Below, in pieces: positions 41,565-52,616 of a stretch of 64,000 nt of DNA (position 1 is the stretch's first letter; every line of letters begins with the position of its first letter). The stretch is taken from NCBI RefSeq assembly GCF_019976975.1, contig NZ_AP024630.1, positions 1,178,001-1,242,000 on the forward strand, read 5' to 3'. The DNA comes from Arthrobacter sp. NtRootA1. GTDB taxonomy: Bacteria; Actinomycetota; Actinomycetes; Actinomycetales; Micrococcaceae. Below the pieces are notes generated by a model. It saw only the letters and a program-made list of their open reading frames with translations, made no database searches and was not told the DNA's origin. A program made the translations under genes and the position numbers.

Positions 41565-42566
41565 TTAAGAAGCGGCCGCGGTGGTGTAGGTCGACTGAAT
41601 GACGGAGCCCCAATAAGGGCCGTACATGGTGTTGGAGTTGCTGCCGTAGCCGTAGCTGTTTATCGAGTTCTGGTACCCGCCGGAGCTGTTGCCGATGAAC
41701 CACGGGCCGCCCGAGGAACCACCGGTCATGTTGCACGGGATGCCCTGGGTGGCGAACTGCGGGTTATAGGGATCGTTGGTGGCGGTGCCGGAGCAGCTCT
41801 TGAGTGATTCACCATTGAAGGGAGGAGCTGCCGGGTAGCCGAAGGACTTGTAGCTCAGGCCGCGGGCGGCGTTGAACTGGACGCCGGAGGAGCCCACCAC
41901 GTCCGCGAGCCGCTGGCCGTTGAGGGTGTTCATTACGGCGAAGGCGGTGTCGTACTGCATGTTGCCGTTGGATGCCCACTGGGTGGGGGAGTACAGCGCC
42001 CTTGCTGTCCACTTCCCATAGGGTGCGGAGCCATTGAGGTAGGCAGGTACGAAGACGAAGTTGGTGGCGTAGGCGCCCGGTCCCTCGTTGACGCAGTGGC
42101 CGGCGGTGGACACGGTGCTCTTGTTGGCCGCAGTCACGGAGTTGCCGGAGCAGACGTAGTTTGCTCCGCCCAAGGTGAAGAAGATCTTGCCGATGTGCTT
42201 GACGGGGGTTTCGCTCTGGTTCGTCTTGAGGTTGATGGCCTTGGAGTCGGTGGACGCCTGCTGGCCTTCGACGCTGCTCAGGGCGCCCGGGGCTTCGGTC
42301 ACGGGGGCTTTTCCGAGGTTGAGGAGCCGGCTGCGGTCCAGTGCTTTGCTGGCGAGGATGTCGCCGGATTTGGCGTTCTTCATGCGTTCCGGGGTCCAGT
42401 AGTCTGCGGCGCCGTTGTCCGACGCCACATGGCTGCTGACCGCAACGCCGCTGGAGTCGATGTCCTTGGCGGGGGCCGCGTTTGCGCTGGTGGTTCCGAC
42501 CAGGGCAAGGATTGCGGCAGCGGACAGACTCAGCAGGCTTGTGGCCAGGGTCTTGGTTTTTGTCAC
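41565..42566 (-). CDS. Secreted trypsin-like serine protease, 333 aa
   Basis: A Sec signal peptide (about residues 1-30, ending ANAAPA) and a propeptide of about 90 residues precede a chymotrypsin-fold domain. The catalytic triad is visible: His in STAGHCVNE, Asp in QYDTAFAVMN and Ser in GGSSGGPWF. Cysteines in YVCSG and TAGHCV, and in LKSCSGT and IPCNMTGG, fit two disulfides. This type matches secreted actinobacterial peptidases of family S1. GTG start with only a weak ribosome binding site. It shares a divergent region with icd that contains a large inverted repeat. Confidence 0.9.
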   Translation of the reverse strand: MTKTKTLATSLLSLSAAAILALVGTTSANAAPAKDIDSSGVAVSSHVASDNGAADYWTPERMKNAKSGDILASKALDRSRLLNLGKAPVTEAPGALSSVEGQQASTDSKAINLKTNQSETPVKHIGKIFFTLGGANYVCSGNSVTAANKSTVSTAGHCVNEGPGAYATNFVFVPAYLNGSAPYGKWTARALYSPTQWASNGNMQYDTAFAVMNTLNGQRLADVVGSSGVQFNAARGLSYKSFGYPAAPPFNGESLKSCSGTATNDPYNPQFATQGIPCNMTGGSSGGPWFIGNSSGGYQNSINSYGYGSNSNTMYGPYWGSVIQSTYTTAAAS

Positions 42567-45106
<2,540 letters not shown>

Positions 45107-45108
45107 TT

Positions 45109-45172
45109 CCCAACTGGCTCGCAGTTGTGGTTGCTTAGAGAGCTCATGGCAACCACAACTGCGAGTCAGTTG
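45109..45172. repeat. Palindromic repeat, copy 3
   Basis: The arms 45111-45134 (CAACTGGCTCGCAG, then TTGTGGTTGC) and 45149-45172 are inverted repeats matching at 23 of 24 positions around the 14-base centre TTAGAGAGCTCATG. The outer part (CCCAACTGGCTCGCAG) matches the left box of copies 1 and 4 with two changes, while the inner arms are different but still self-complementary. It lies between convergent genes icd and the oxidase and may terminate both. Confidence 0.75.
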
Positions 45173-45175
45173 CCG

Positions 45176-46279
45176 TTAACGGTCGGCCAGGAAGCGTTGA
45201 GGTGCCACACCGCCGTCGACGATGTCCTTCAACACCCGGCCAATAGCCGGTGTGAACTTGAAACCGTGCCCTGAGAACCCGGCGCCCACCACCAATGGTC
45301 CAAAGCGGTCCAGCACAAAGTCCTCAGTGGGCGTGGTGGTGTAGGTGCAGCTGATGGGAACCGCTGTGGAAGGGTCGACGCCGGGAAGCCACTCCTGCGC
45401 GTATCGCACCAAGGCGTCGAGCTGCTCGGGGATGGGCTGGAATGTGCGCTCGTCCGGATCCATGACGGGGCCCACGCCGTGCCAACCGGCTTTGACGCCT
45501 TCACCGGGTGTGAGCATCCCGTAGACAGGGCTGTACCAGTACTCGTATGCGGGATCGTCCATGTCTGGGGTGTGGTTGAAGCTCGGCCACACGAGCGTGT
45601 TGTCCACCGGCGTGAAGTGGGCGGGCTGCTCCTGCGTAACAACCAGCGGCGGCAGGTTGGCGTGCTCGCCGAGGAGCTTGTTCGTCCAGGCGCCGGCCGT
45701 GACTACCACGCGACTGGCAGTGTATTCGGTCTCGTCTGTCACCACCACCACGGTTTCGGCACCGTCTACACGGATGTCGCGGACCGGCGTCGAGTACTTG
45801 AAGACCGCTCCGCGGGACTCGGCTGCCTTCCGAAGCGCCTCGAGTGCATTGGCCGAACGGATCCTTCCAGACCCCGGTACGAAGAGTACGTCGGTGACAA
45901 AGTTCATTCCTTGCCACCGGTCCATGGCCTCGTCTGCGGAGATGAAGTAGCTTTCGATGCCACGTTCCTGATGGGCCTCCTGGATGGTCCGGAGACGGTC
46001 CACGTTGCCGTGGTTCGCAAGACCCACCAGGTCCAGCAGCGGCGCCCCGGTTTCTGCAGCGAGCTCGTCCCACAGGGTCTTGGCCTCGGCGAGGAGGTCC
46101 AGGTAGTCGCCTTCGGCGTAGGCGGTGTTGAAGTTGCGGGTGGCGCCGTGCGAGGCGCCGATGTGGTGACCGGCCTCGAACTGCTCCAGGAGGACCACGG
46201 ACTTCCCGCTGCGGGAAAGCTGCCACGCGGCAGCCGATCCCATTGCTCCTCCGCCAACAACTACGACGTCAACCTGCAT
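45176..46279 (-). CDS. Sarcosine oxidase / N-methyl amino acid oxidase-like flavoenzyme, 367 aa
   Basis: A monomeric sarcosine oxidase-family FAD enzyme. The FAD motif VGGGAMGSA is at residues 8-16, GASHGATRNF is the family signature and Cys311 in SCTYTTTPTEDF corresponds to the cysteine that binds FAD covalently in MSOX/NMTO. GFSGHGFKFTPAIG closes the fold. The start at 46279 has GGAG five bases upstream; the frame extends to 46549 without homology. Products would be formaldehyde or an aldehyde, amine and H2O2. Exact substrate (sarcosine, N-methyltryptophan, pipecolate) cannot be told. Confidence 0.9.
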   Translation of the reverse strand: MQVDVVVVGGGAMGSAAAWQLSRSGKSVVLLEQFEAGHHIGASHGATRNFNTAYAEGDYLDLLAEAKTLWDELAAETGAPLLDLVGLANHGNVDRLRTIQEAHQERGIESYFISADEAMDRWQGMNFVTDVLFVPGSGRIRSANALEALRKAAESRGAVFKYSTPVRDIRVDGAETVVVVTDETEYTASRVVVTAGAWTNKLLGEHANLPPLVVTQEQPAHFTPVDNTLVWPSFNHTPDMDDPAYEYWYSPVYGMLTPGEGVKAGWHGVGPVMDPDERTFQPIPEQLDALVRYAQEWLPGVDPSTAVPISCTYTTTPTEDFVLDRFGPLVVGAGFSGHGFKFTPAIGRVLKDIVDGGVAPQRFLADR

Positions 46280-46332
46280 GCCAGCTCCATCCACCCTTGA
46301 CCCACTATCAGGTTCCATTCTGCCCCCACCCG

Positions 46333-46398
46333 CCCAACTAGGTCGCAGCTGATGCCCTTTTGAGCGCTCAAAAGGGCATCTGCTGCTACTTACTTGGG
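46333..46398. repeat. Palindromic repeat, copy 4
   Basis: Left box CCCAACTAGGTCGCAG (46333-46348), a perfect 30 bp palindrome at 46351-46380 whose left arm is GATGCCCTTTTGAGC, then TGCTGCTACTTACTTGGG. The left box equals copy 1; the right box TGCTGCTACTTA also equals copy 1; the inner arms differ. It lies in the divergent region of the oxidase and doxX genes. Confidence 0.75.
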
Positions 46399-46435
46399 TT
46401 GGCGCTCGTCCCAAAGGCATGGAAGATTGGAACCC

Positions 46436-46876
46436 GTGAAATTCCTTCACCCCTCTCCTAAGTCCTCTGCCCGCGGCGTCACTGTCCTGCGTGTGGTGTT
46501 CGGCGCACTGGTCATGGTGCACGGCATCCAGAAGCTCATGGCCGGGCACGCCGCCTTCGCCGCGTCGGTTGCTGCCATGGGGGTGCAGAAGCCCGAGATA
46601 GTAGCCTGGCTGGTCATTGCCGGTGAGCTTGGTTTGGGCTTGCTCCTGGTACTCGGAGCGCTAACCAGGGTGGCTGGCTTCCTCGCAGCGATTCTGTTCG
46701 CCGGTATCTGGTTCGTGACGGAAGCGGGCAAGCCCCTGCTCACGGACAAGGCGGGCGTAACTGCCGAGCTCCTGATCATCTATTTCGCCATTTCGGTAGC
46801 CTTTGTGTTCCTCGGTCCTGGTGCATTCTCGCTGGACCGGAAACTGGCAAGGCAGCCAGCACGCCAAGGGCGTTAA
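46436..46876 (+). CDS. DoxX family membrane protein, 146 aa
   Basis: A four-helix DoxX/SURF4-type protein: VTVLRVVFGALVMVHGIQKL in helix 1, PEIVAWLVIAGELGLGLLLVLGA in helix 2 (with the conserved Glu), FLAAILFAGIWF in helix 3 and a fourth hydrophobic segment. The GTG at 46436 is chosen because GGAAG lies ten bases upstream and the family alignment starts here. DoxX proteins are linked to redox or oxidative-stress complexes in actinobacteria, but their exact function is unsettled. It stands alone and converges with the oxidoreductase gene. Confidence 0.88.
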   Translation: MKFLHPSPKSSARGVTVLRVVFGALVMVHGIQKLMAGHAAFAASVAAMGVQKPEIVAWLVIAGELGLGLLLVLGALTRVAGFLAAILFAGIWFVTEAGKPLLTDKAGVTAELLIIYFAISVAFVFLGPGAFSLDRKLARQPARQGR

Positions 46877-46940
46877 TACAGCTGGGTTAACTCCCGACGC
46901 CGGCACCCACCACGCGCGGTCGGCTCACCAAAAACGGCAG

Positions 46941-48011
46941 TCACCGAGCGTCGTTCGGGTACCTGATCCCCAACTGGGACCGGACGCCATCGAACAAGCG
47001 CATGACGTTGATGGAGTCTTCCAGCGGCATCACCGGGCTCTCCAGCAGTCCCTGTTGAATGCACCGTGTCACTTCACGGAGTTCGTAGGTGTACCCGACG
47101 CCCACCACGTCGAAGCGTTCGTGCCGTGGCTCGTCCCAGCCAACCCGGATCAGAATCTCGCGCGGATTGTTGACCGAGCCCACCGTCTGCAGGTACCCAA
47201 GTCCGCCAGCCACGGTGGCCGTTCGCGGTCCGTGGGCCGTCAGGGACGACGTCAATTGTGCCTGGGCCCCGCTGGCATAACCGAGCGTCAGCGCATTCTG
47301 GGTGTCCACGCCGTCGTCGTTTAGGGTGCCGATCGCGGTAACGGACTGTGGGAAGCCCAATGTTCCCAGGGCCCAGAGCAACGGGTAGACGGTAATGTCC
47401 AGCAGTGCACCGCCACCGTCATTGAGTGCCCAGATGCGGGCGGAGGGATCGTACGGTGCAGGGAAGCCGAGGTCTGCGCTGACCCACTGGGTGTGCCCGA
47501 TTTCCCCCGATGCGGCAATGGAAAAGGCACGCTGCATGCTCGGTAGGAACCGGCTCCACACGGCCTCCATGAAGAACACGTTGTTCTCCCGGGCCAGCTT
47601 CACCAGCTCGGTGGCCTCACGGGCGTTGATGGTGAGGGCCTTCTCGCACAGGACATGCTTGCCGGCGCGCAGGGCGGCCGCGGCGATCTGGAAATGCTGT
47701 GCGTGGGGTGTGGCCACATACACCACATCGACGGCGGGATCCTCGAACAGCCGCTGGTAGCCGGGGACACCGCCGTCGTTCCCGTAGGCCTTGGCGAAAC
47801 CGAGCGTGTGCGCAAACGCGTCCGCGGCTGCCTGGGTCCTGGAGCTCACGGCGTAGAGTTCTGCATCCTCCAGGAGGGAAAGGTCCTGGGAAACACTATT
47901 GGCGATGTTGCCCGTGGATACGACTCCCCAGCGCAAGCGGCGGCCGGTGGCAGCCCGGGGATCCTGGTTGGTCTGGCTGGAAAGCCACGGTTTGGCGATA
48001 GGGAGCGTCAT
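46941..48011 (-). CDS. Gfo/Idh/MocA family oxidoreductase, 356 aa
   Basis: A NAD(P)-dependent oxidoreductase for sugars or polyols. The Rossmann motif is WGVVSTGNIA in the first 35 residues; VDVVYVATPHAQHF and HVLCEKALT follow, the latter being the EKP motif with Ala in place of Pro. The C-terminal domain supplies the substrate site (DGGGALLDITVYPL, equivalent to the GGxxxDxGxH motif, with Tyr in place of His). The start at 48011 has GAGAGG nine bases upstream; 48020 is the alternative. Resembles dimeric dihydrodiol dehydrogenase-type members. Substrate unknown. Confidence 0.87.
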   Translation of the reverse strand: MTLPIAKPWLSSQTNQDPRAATGRRLRWGVVSTGNIANSVSQDLSLLEDAELYAVSSRTQAAADAFAHTLGFAKAYGNDGGVPGYQRLFEDPAVDVVYVATPHAQHFQIAAAALRAGKHVLCEKALTINAREATELVKLARENNVFFMEAVWSRFLPSMQRAFSIAASGEIGHTQWVSADLGFPAPYDPSARIWALNDGGGALLDITVYPLLWALGTLGFPQSVTAIGTLNDDGVDTQNALTLGYASGAQAQLTSSLTAHGPRTATVAGGLGYLQTVGSVNNPREILIRVGWDEPRHERFDVVGVGYTYELREVTRCIQQGLLESPVMPLEDSINVMRLFDGVRSQLGIRYPNDAR

Positions 48012-48060
48012 GACTGCCATCCTCTCATTCCGGCAACAGCTCCAGGGAAACATCTGGCCA

Positions 48061-48600
48061 CTAGGACCAAAAGGCGCCCCCAAACATCCGTATTCCATAT
48101 ACAACAGCGCCGACTGCGAGGACTAGGACTCCTGTCCACCATAAATAGGGAGTTTTTTCGATCCGACGAGGAACGATAGTAACTAGTACCCAAGCTAAGG
48201 ATGCGCTCCAGATACCGGCAAAAAGGGTATAGACAGCCCATATGCCTGTAAAACCCGGATTCAAATTGAATGCAATGTCGGCAATCGCGACAGGAATGGC
48301 AGTAGCCGTGCCGCAAACCATCATTACCGGAAATTGCAGCGCCAATCGCATCTTCTTTGAAATGTGTCTATACGTCGGAAACCACATAAGGACTGCTGCC
48401 ACGATGGCAACCATCGACCCTTGGAATCCCGCAACGGCCACTGCCGTTAGGATCTCGCTCCCAGTTGTAGACATCGCCCTCGAATTGGAAGAGCCGGTGA
48501 CGACGACTACGGCACCGAGAAAGGTCGCAATGATTACCGCGCCCAAGAATGACAGCCTGCTCGCGGGATCTCTGCGGGTTTTCACCTGCTTTGTGCTCAT
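48061..48600 (-). CDS. Membrane protein, 179 aa, unknown function
   Basis: Five predicted membrane helices (LSFLGAVIIATFLGAVVVV; a TAVAVAGFQGSMVAIVAAVLM segment; LQFPVMMVCGTATAIPVAIA; IWAVYTLFAGIWSASLAWVL; WWTGVLVLAVGAVVYGI). The N-terminus is basic and cytoplasmic. The ATG at 48600 is preferred over the longer frame to 48711, whose N-terminus is not like a start. I do not recognise a family. G/C content is a little lower than in the neighbours, so it may be a recent arrival. Confidence 0.65.
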   Translation of the reverse strand: MSTKQVKTRRDPASRLSFLGAVIIATFLGAVVVVTGSSNSRAMSTTGSEILTAVAVAGFQGSMVAIVAAVLMWFPTYRHISKKMRLALQFPVMMVCGTATAIPVAIADIAFNLNPGFTGIWAVYTLFAGIWSASLAWVLVTIVPRRIEKTPYLWWTGVLVLAVGAVVYGIRMFGGAFWS

Positions 48601-48931
48601 CACCAAGATTTTCCCCCAAATACGGTGAGTCACGATGCTCACGGCACGCAGCCATCTGGGGAATATACCACCAATTTTGGTTACGACGTTTGTCACGTCG
48701 CGATCACCCATTCCGGACGCCGGGAGATTGACCGTCAGCGCGGATGCCGCTCTTGTTCACGATTTTTTTCGTTGTCCGTGAGCTTGACGGAACAAGCACA
48801 TGTTCGTCCGGGAACGTCGGGAACCGTGTTCCCGAGTCACGCGAATGTCCATCGTAATGAGAAACCTCGCCTAGGCTGAGGTAGTCATCCCTCGCAGAGG
48901 TTCTGTGGGGAGTTACCGAAATGGAGCAGGG
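48601..48931. other. Divergent region before the first ABC exporter operon
   Basis: A 331-base region between the 179-residue membrane gene (minus) and the adaptor gene (plus). It contains the palindrome GGGAACCGTGTTCCC (48819-48833) with a further direct GGGAAC just upstream, and GAAC/GTTC arms at about 48790-48805. I cannot define a clean promoter. No small gene is convincing. Confidence 0.4.
48819..48833 (+). promoter_or_regulatory. GGGAAC-CGT-GTTCCC palindrome
   Basis: A perfect 6 bp inverted repeat with a 3 bp centre, preceded by another GGGAAC 9 bp upstream (48810-48815). It lies about 100 bp before the adaptor start codon, a plausible operator position for the export operon. Confidence 0.5.
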
Positions 48932-50032
48932 ATGGGTATTTTTCGGCGCGTCATTTTGCCGGTTGCCTGGCTAGTGGTTTTCGCAGTGATTGCTGTGGCT
49001 TTGGTCAAGATCGCTTTCATAGATGGCCTCAAGCCTTCGGATTCCGGGCCAGCACCGTTGGCGCAGGTGGACATCCCGGTGGTCCCGGCCACGCGCGCAA
49101 CAGTCACCAATACCGTTGAAATCAAGGGCACCGTTCAGAGCGACGCCGCTGAAGCCATACGGAGCACATCGGCTGGCAAGGTCATCAAGGTCTTCGTGGA
49201 GCAAGGCGCCACTGTGGCAAGGGGCGACGCCCTGTTCCAGGTCAAAACGGAACGCGCTGTGACATCCGCGCAGCCATCGAAGGACGAAATGTCCTCGGCG
49301 CCGAAGCCCGTGTATGACTACTTCGACATCCTTGCCCCCAGCAGCGGTACCCTGCAGTCCCTGACCACACTGATCGACCAACAAGTGAGCGTGGGGGAAA
49401 ACGTCGGCAAGATCGACCCCGGCACGTACACCGTCGCCGGCTCGGTCACGGCTGCCCAGCAGTACCGCCTGCTCGGCAAGCCCGGCCCGGCCGAGATCGC
49501 TTTGGTTGGCGGGCCGGCGCCGTTCCAGTGCACCGAGGTGACGCTCAAGAACAACGCGTCCGACGACGGCGGCAGCACCTCGGGCGGTTTGTCGTCCACT
49601 GGAGGCGGTGCTGGCATGGGTGTCGGCGGGGCCGTCGCAATCCCGGGTGGCGGGGGAGGCCAGTCGCAGGATGGTGGCAGCACGCCAACAGGAACGCTCA
49701 GCTGCGCTATCCCGGCCGGGCACGAGGTCTTTGCCGGACTTGGCGCGACCATGACGGTAAGCGCCGGGGTGGCCTCTGATGTGGTGACAGTTCCGCTGAC
49801 CTCGGTGAAAGGCAGCGTGAAAGACGGCATCGTCTGGATTGCGGGCGCAGGAGGGAGCGGGGCTGCCCCGAAGGAGCGCACCGTGCAGCTTGGTTTGAAT
49901 GATGGCAACGTAGTTGAAGTGACGTCCGGCTTGACCGAGGGCGAGCAGGTCCTCGAGTTCGTGCCCGGCGCCCCGGCTGCCCCGAACCCCATGATGGGCC
50001 CTGGCCAGGGCACCTACATTCCGGCGGGTTAA
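48932..50032 (+). CDS. Membrane fusion (adaptor) protein of MacB-like ABC exporter, 366 aa
   Basis: An N-terminal membrane anchor (VILPVAWLVVFAVIAVALV, about residues 6-25) precedes a lipoyl/barrel-sandwich region (STSAGKVIKVFVEQGATVARGDALFQV; SSGTLQSLTTLIDQQVSVGENVG) and a beta-barrel region, interrupted by a Gly/Ser-rich loop near residues 220-255. The C-terminal VVTVPLTSVKG and GLTEGEQVLEF are typical of HlyD/MacA adaptors in Gram-positives. The start at 48932 has GGAG five bases upstream. The ATPase gene starts 2 bp after the stop. Together with ATPase and permease it forms one exporter operon. Confidence 0.83.
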   Translation: MGIFRRVILPVAWLVVFAVIAVALVKIAFIDGLKPSDSGPAPLAQVDIPVVPATRATVTNTVEIKGTVQSDAAEAIRSTSAGKVIKVFVEQGATVARGDALFQVKTERAVTSAQPSKDEMSSAPKPVYDYFDILAPSSGTLQSLTTLIDQQVSVGENVGKIDPGTYTVAGSVTAAQQYRLLGKPGPAEIALVGGPAPFQCTEVTLKNNASDDGGSTSGGLSSTGGGAGMGVGGAVAIPGGGGGQSQDGGSTPTGTLSCAIPAGHEVFAGLGATMTVSAGVASDVVTVPLTSVKGSVKDGIVWIAGAGGSGAAPKERTVQLGLNDGNVVEVTSGLTEGEQVLEFVPGAPAAPNPMMGPGQGTYIPAG

Positions 50033-50034
50033 GC

Positions 50035-50766
50035 GTGGACGCGACAAGCACCAACGAAACTCTCGTGAGCCTCCGCTCGGTCACGCGTTCAGTGATCTTG
50101 CCGGACCAGCAGCAGCTCCACATCCTCCGAGGCATCGACCTCGAGGTTCAGAGCGGTGACCACACAGCCATTGTCGGCCGTTCAGGGTGCGGAAAATCGA
50201 CACTGCTCAACCTCCTGGGGCTCCTCGATGTCCCCACCTCCGGTGACTTGGAATTCCTTGGCCAACCGGCGGACCGGTTGAGCAGCAACGCCCGCGCCCG
50301 CTTACGCGGTTCCACAGTGGGCTTCGTGTTCCAGCAATTCAACCTGCTCCCTGGCCGCAGCGCCCTGGACAACGTCATCACGCCCCTGTTTTACGCCCAC
50401 GGCAGGGAGTTTTGGCGCCGCCGGGAACTTGCCATGGACATGCTGGATCGCGTCGGGCTGGCCGAGCGCGCCCACACCATGCCAAATATGCTCTCCGGTG
50501 GTGAGCAGCAGCGTGTGGCGATCGCCCGGGCGCTGGTCCGCAGGCCGAGGCTCATCCTTGCCGATGAACCAACGGGTGCCCTGGACGTGGAAACCGGGCA
50601 GGCTGTCATGGCGTTGCTCGACACCGTGGCCACGGAAACTGCAGCCGCACTTGTCACGATCACGCACGATACCAATGTGGCAGCGCTGGCACGAGCCTGC
50701 TACCGCCTCGACTCCGGTGTGCTCAGCCCGCTGGCAGTTGCCGAATCAGCAGGAGTCAGCGCATGA
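50035..50766 (+). CDS. ABC transporter ATP-binding protein, MacB/LolD type, 243 aa
   Basis: Walker [10 protein letters not shown] (residues 48-56), Q-loop [17 protein letters not shown], signature [15 protein letters not shown] and Walker [13 protein letters not shown] are all present, with the GALD D-loop typical of MacB/LolD/FtsE-type ATPases. The GTG start is 2 bp after the adaptor stop codon, and the end overlaps the permease start by four bases (ATGA), so the three genes are translationally coupled. It powers the mechanotransmission-type exporter formed with the next gene. Confidence 0.95.
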   Translation: MDATSTNETLVSLRSVTRSVILPDQQQLHILRGIDLEVQSGDHTAIVGRSGCGKSTLLNLLGLLDVPTSGDLEFLGQPADRLSSNARARLRGSTVGFVFQQFNLLPGRSALDNVITPLFYAHGREFWRRRELAMDMLDRVGLAERAHTMPNMLSGGEQQRVAIARALVRRPRLILADEPTGALDVETGQAVMALLDTVATETAAALVTITHDTNVAALARACYRLDSGVLSPLAVAESAGVSA

Positions 50767-51944
50767 CCGGCTTCATTTCCACGCTAGTCGAAGCGTGGCA
50801 GGAACTCAGGATCAACAAGGTCCGTATCCTCTTGGCCCTCCTTGGCGTCGCCCTGTCTGTGGCTGCGCTGACATCGGTGGTGGGAATCGGCGGCCTGGTC
50901 CGTGAAGGGATCAAGGTGCAGTCCGAGCGCAACGGTGGCCGGGTTGCCACCTTGTCACTGAGCGTCAACGGCCCTTCCACGCCTGATCCTGCGAAACTGG
51001 AGAAGGTCTACGAAGGCATCCAACAGCGCTTCGGCATCACCACGTCCACCCACGTTGGCAGGACCCAGGCTGGCTTCCAGTTTCCGCGTGGCGTGACCAA
51101 TGTGGACGTGACGATCGTGGACATCGGATACGGCATCATCCACAGGGTCCCACTCACCCAAGGAACCTGGTTCGCTGCCGACGACGAGCAAAGGCTCGCA
51201 CCCGCCGTCGTGGTCTCCGAAGCGTTCTACAACCAAGCAGGCATGCCCAACCTGACCACCAGTCCGACTGTGACCATCCCGGGTGAGCACCCCGCCACGG
51301 CGGTGATTATCGGCGTCGTACCTGATGCCTATCCGCAGCAACCTCCGGCCGCTTTCATCCTCACCGGCGGAGCCGCGATGACCGGAATGCAGTCCCAGAT
51401 GTCCGAGTTCAAAGTGTGGGTGGGGGAGGAACAGGCCGATTCCCTGGCCGCAGCCATTTCCACGGACCTCCAGGGGCAATTTCCCGGGTACTACGCGCAG
51501 GCAAGCCGGATGGACTTCGCCGCGTATGGGGATCCGCTGGGTCCCGCGCAATGGATCGTGGGCGGCGTAGCCGGACTGGTTCTCCTGCTCGGCGCCGTGG
51601 GAATGCTCAACATCTCCATGGTCACCGTGCGGTACCGGGTCCGGGAAATCGGCATCCGCCGCAGCTTCGGCGCGACTTCCGGCCGGATCTTCTTCGGAGT
51701 CATGATGGAATCCGTGGTTGCCACCGCAGTCGCCGGCCTGGCAGGAGTCATGCTGGCCGTCGCGGTGGTGAAAAACCCGTGGATCGAGTCAAAGGTGGCG
51801 CCGGGATTGACTGAGTATCCGTCGTTCCCCATTGACGCTGCGCTCCTGGGCTTCGGGGCAGCTGTCCTTGTGGGCGCACTCGCCGGAGCCATTCCTGCGC
51901 TCGTGGCGGTGCGCGTCAAGGTCATCGATGCAATCCGCTTTTGA
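50763..51944 (+). CDS. ABC transporter permease, MacB/FtsX type, 393 aa
   Basis: The FtsX/MacB plan: one N-terminal helix (VRILLALLGVALSVAALTSVVGIGG, in the first 45 residues), a large extracytoplasmic domain of about 220 residues, then three C-terminal helices, with the cytoplasmic RYRVREIGIRRSFGATSGRI loop that contacts the ATPase. These transporters export peptides, lipoproteins or other surface molecules. The last 23 bases overlap the convergent ATPase gene of the second exporter (51922-52614). Substrate unknown. Confidence 0.92.
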   Translation: MTGFISTLVEAWQELRINKVRILLALLGVALSVAALTSVVGIGGLVREGIKVQSERNGGRVATLSLSVNGPSTPDPAKLEKVYEGIQQRFGITTSTHVGRTQAGFQFPRGVTNVDVTIVDIGYGIIHRVPLTQGTWFAADDEQRLAPAVVVSEAFYNQAGMPNLTTSPTVTIPGEHPATAVIIGVVPDAYPQQPPAAFILTGGAAMTGMQSQMSEFKVWVGEEQADSLAAAISTDLQGQFPGYYAQASRMDFAAYGDPLGPAQWIVGGVAGLVLLLGAVGMLNISMVTVRYRVREIGIRRSFGATSGRIFFGVMMESVVATAVAGLAGVMLAVAVVKNPWIESKVAPGLTEYPSFPIDAALLGFGAAVLVGALAGAIPALVAVRVKVIDAIRF

Positions 51945-52614
51945 CCTCCTCCGTAAGTCGGCCCTGCTGAAGGCGGAAGCAGCGCTCCGTCTTCTGCGCC
52001 AGGCTGCGGTCGTGGGTGACTACCAGGATGGTGGTGTTGTGGTCGCGGCTCAGTGAGCTCAACAGTTCGATGATGTGCTCACCGGTTTGCTCGTCCAGGT
52101 TTCCCGTGGGCTCGTCGGCAAGGATGAGCTTGGGCTCGTTGGCGAGTGCCCTTGCGATCGCGACGCGCTGCTGCTCGCCACCGGACAATCGATTGATCCG
52201 GCGGGACTGCTTCTCCGGATCGAGTTGCACCTGTTCCAGCAGTTCTTTGGCGCGCTTCAGCCGCGCAGCCTTCCGGACACCGGCGAACTCCATGGGCAGC
52301 ATGACGTTGTCCACGGCTCTGAGGTTGGGAATCAGGTTGAACTGTTGGAACACGAAACCGATGTCCCGCCGTCGGTACTCGGTCAGTTTGCTGTCCGGAA
52401 GGCCGGCCAAGCTAACGCCATCCACGACGACGTCTCCACTGGTTGGCTTATCAAGCGCACCCAGCAGGGACAACAGCGTGCTCTTGCCACTGCCGCTCTT
52501 ACCGACGATGGAAGCCAGCGAACCTTTCTCGAGTTCGAAACTGACGCCGTTTACGGGCTTGATGGTTCGGTCGCCCGACTTGAACTGACGTACCAGGTCT
52601 TTGACAACAATCAC
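51922..52614 (-). CDS. ABC transporter ATP-binding protein, MacB/LolD type, 230 aa
   Basis: Walker A VGKSGSGKST, Q-loop VFQQFNLIPNLRAVDNV, signature [15 protein letters not shown] and Walker [13 protein letters not shown] are complete. It belongs to the same MacB/LolD group as the ATPase at 50035 but is a separate paralogue. The GTG start lies 2 bp after the permease stop, with GGAG seven bases upstream, so permease and ATPase form an operon. The 3' end overlaps the opposite permease gene by 23 bp, an unusual convergent overlap. Confidence 0.95.
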   Translation of the reverse strand: MIVVKDLVRQFKSGDRTIKPVNGVSFELEKGSLASIVGKSGSGKSTLLSLLGALDKPTSGDVVVDGVSLAGLPDSKLTEYRRRDIGFVFQQFNLIPNLRAVDNVMLPMEFAGVRKAARLKRAKELLEQVQLDPEKQSRRINRLSGGEQQRVAIARALANEPKLILADEPTGNLDEQTGEHIIELLSSLSRDHNTTILVVTHDRSLAQKTERCFRLQQGRLTEEVKSGLHR

Positions 52615-52616
52615 GG

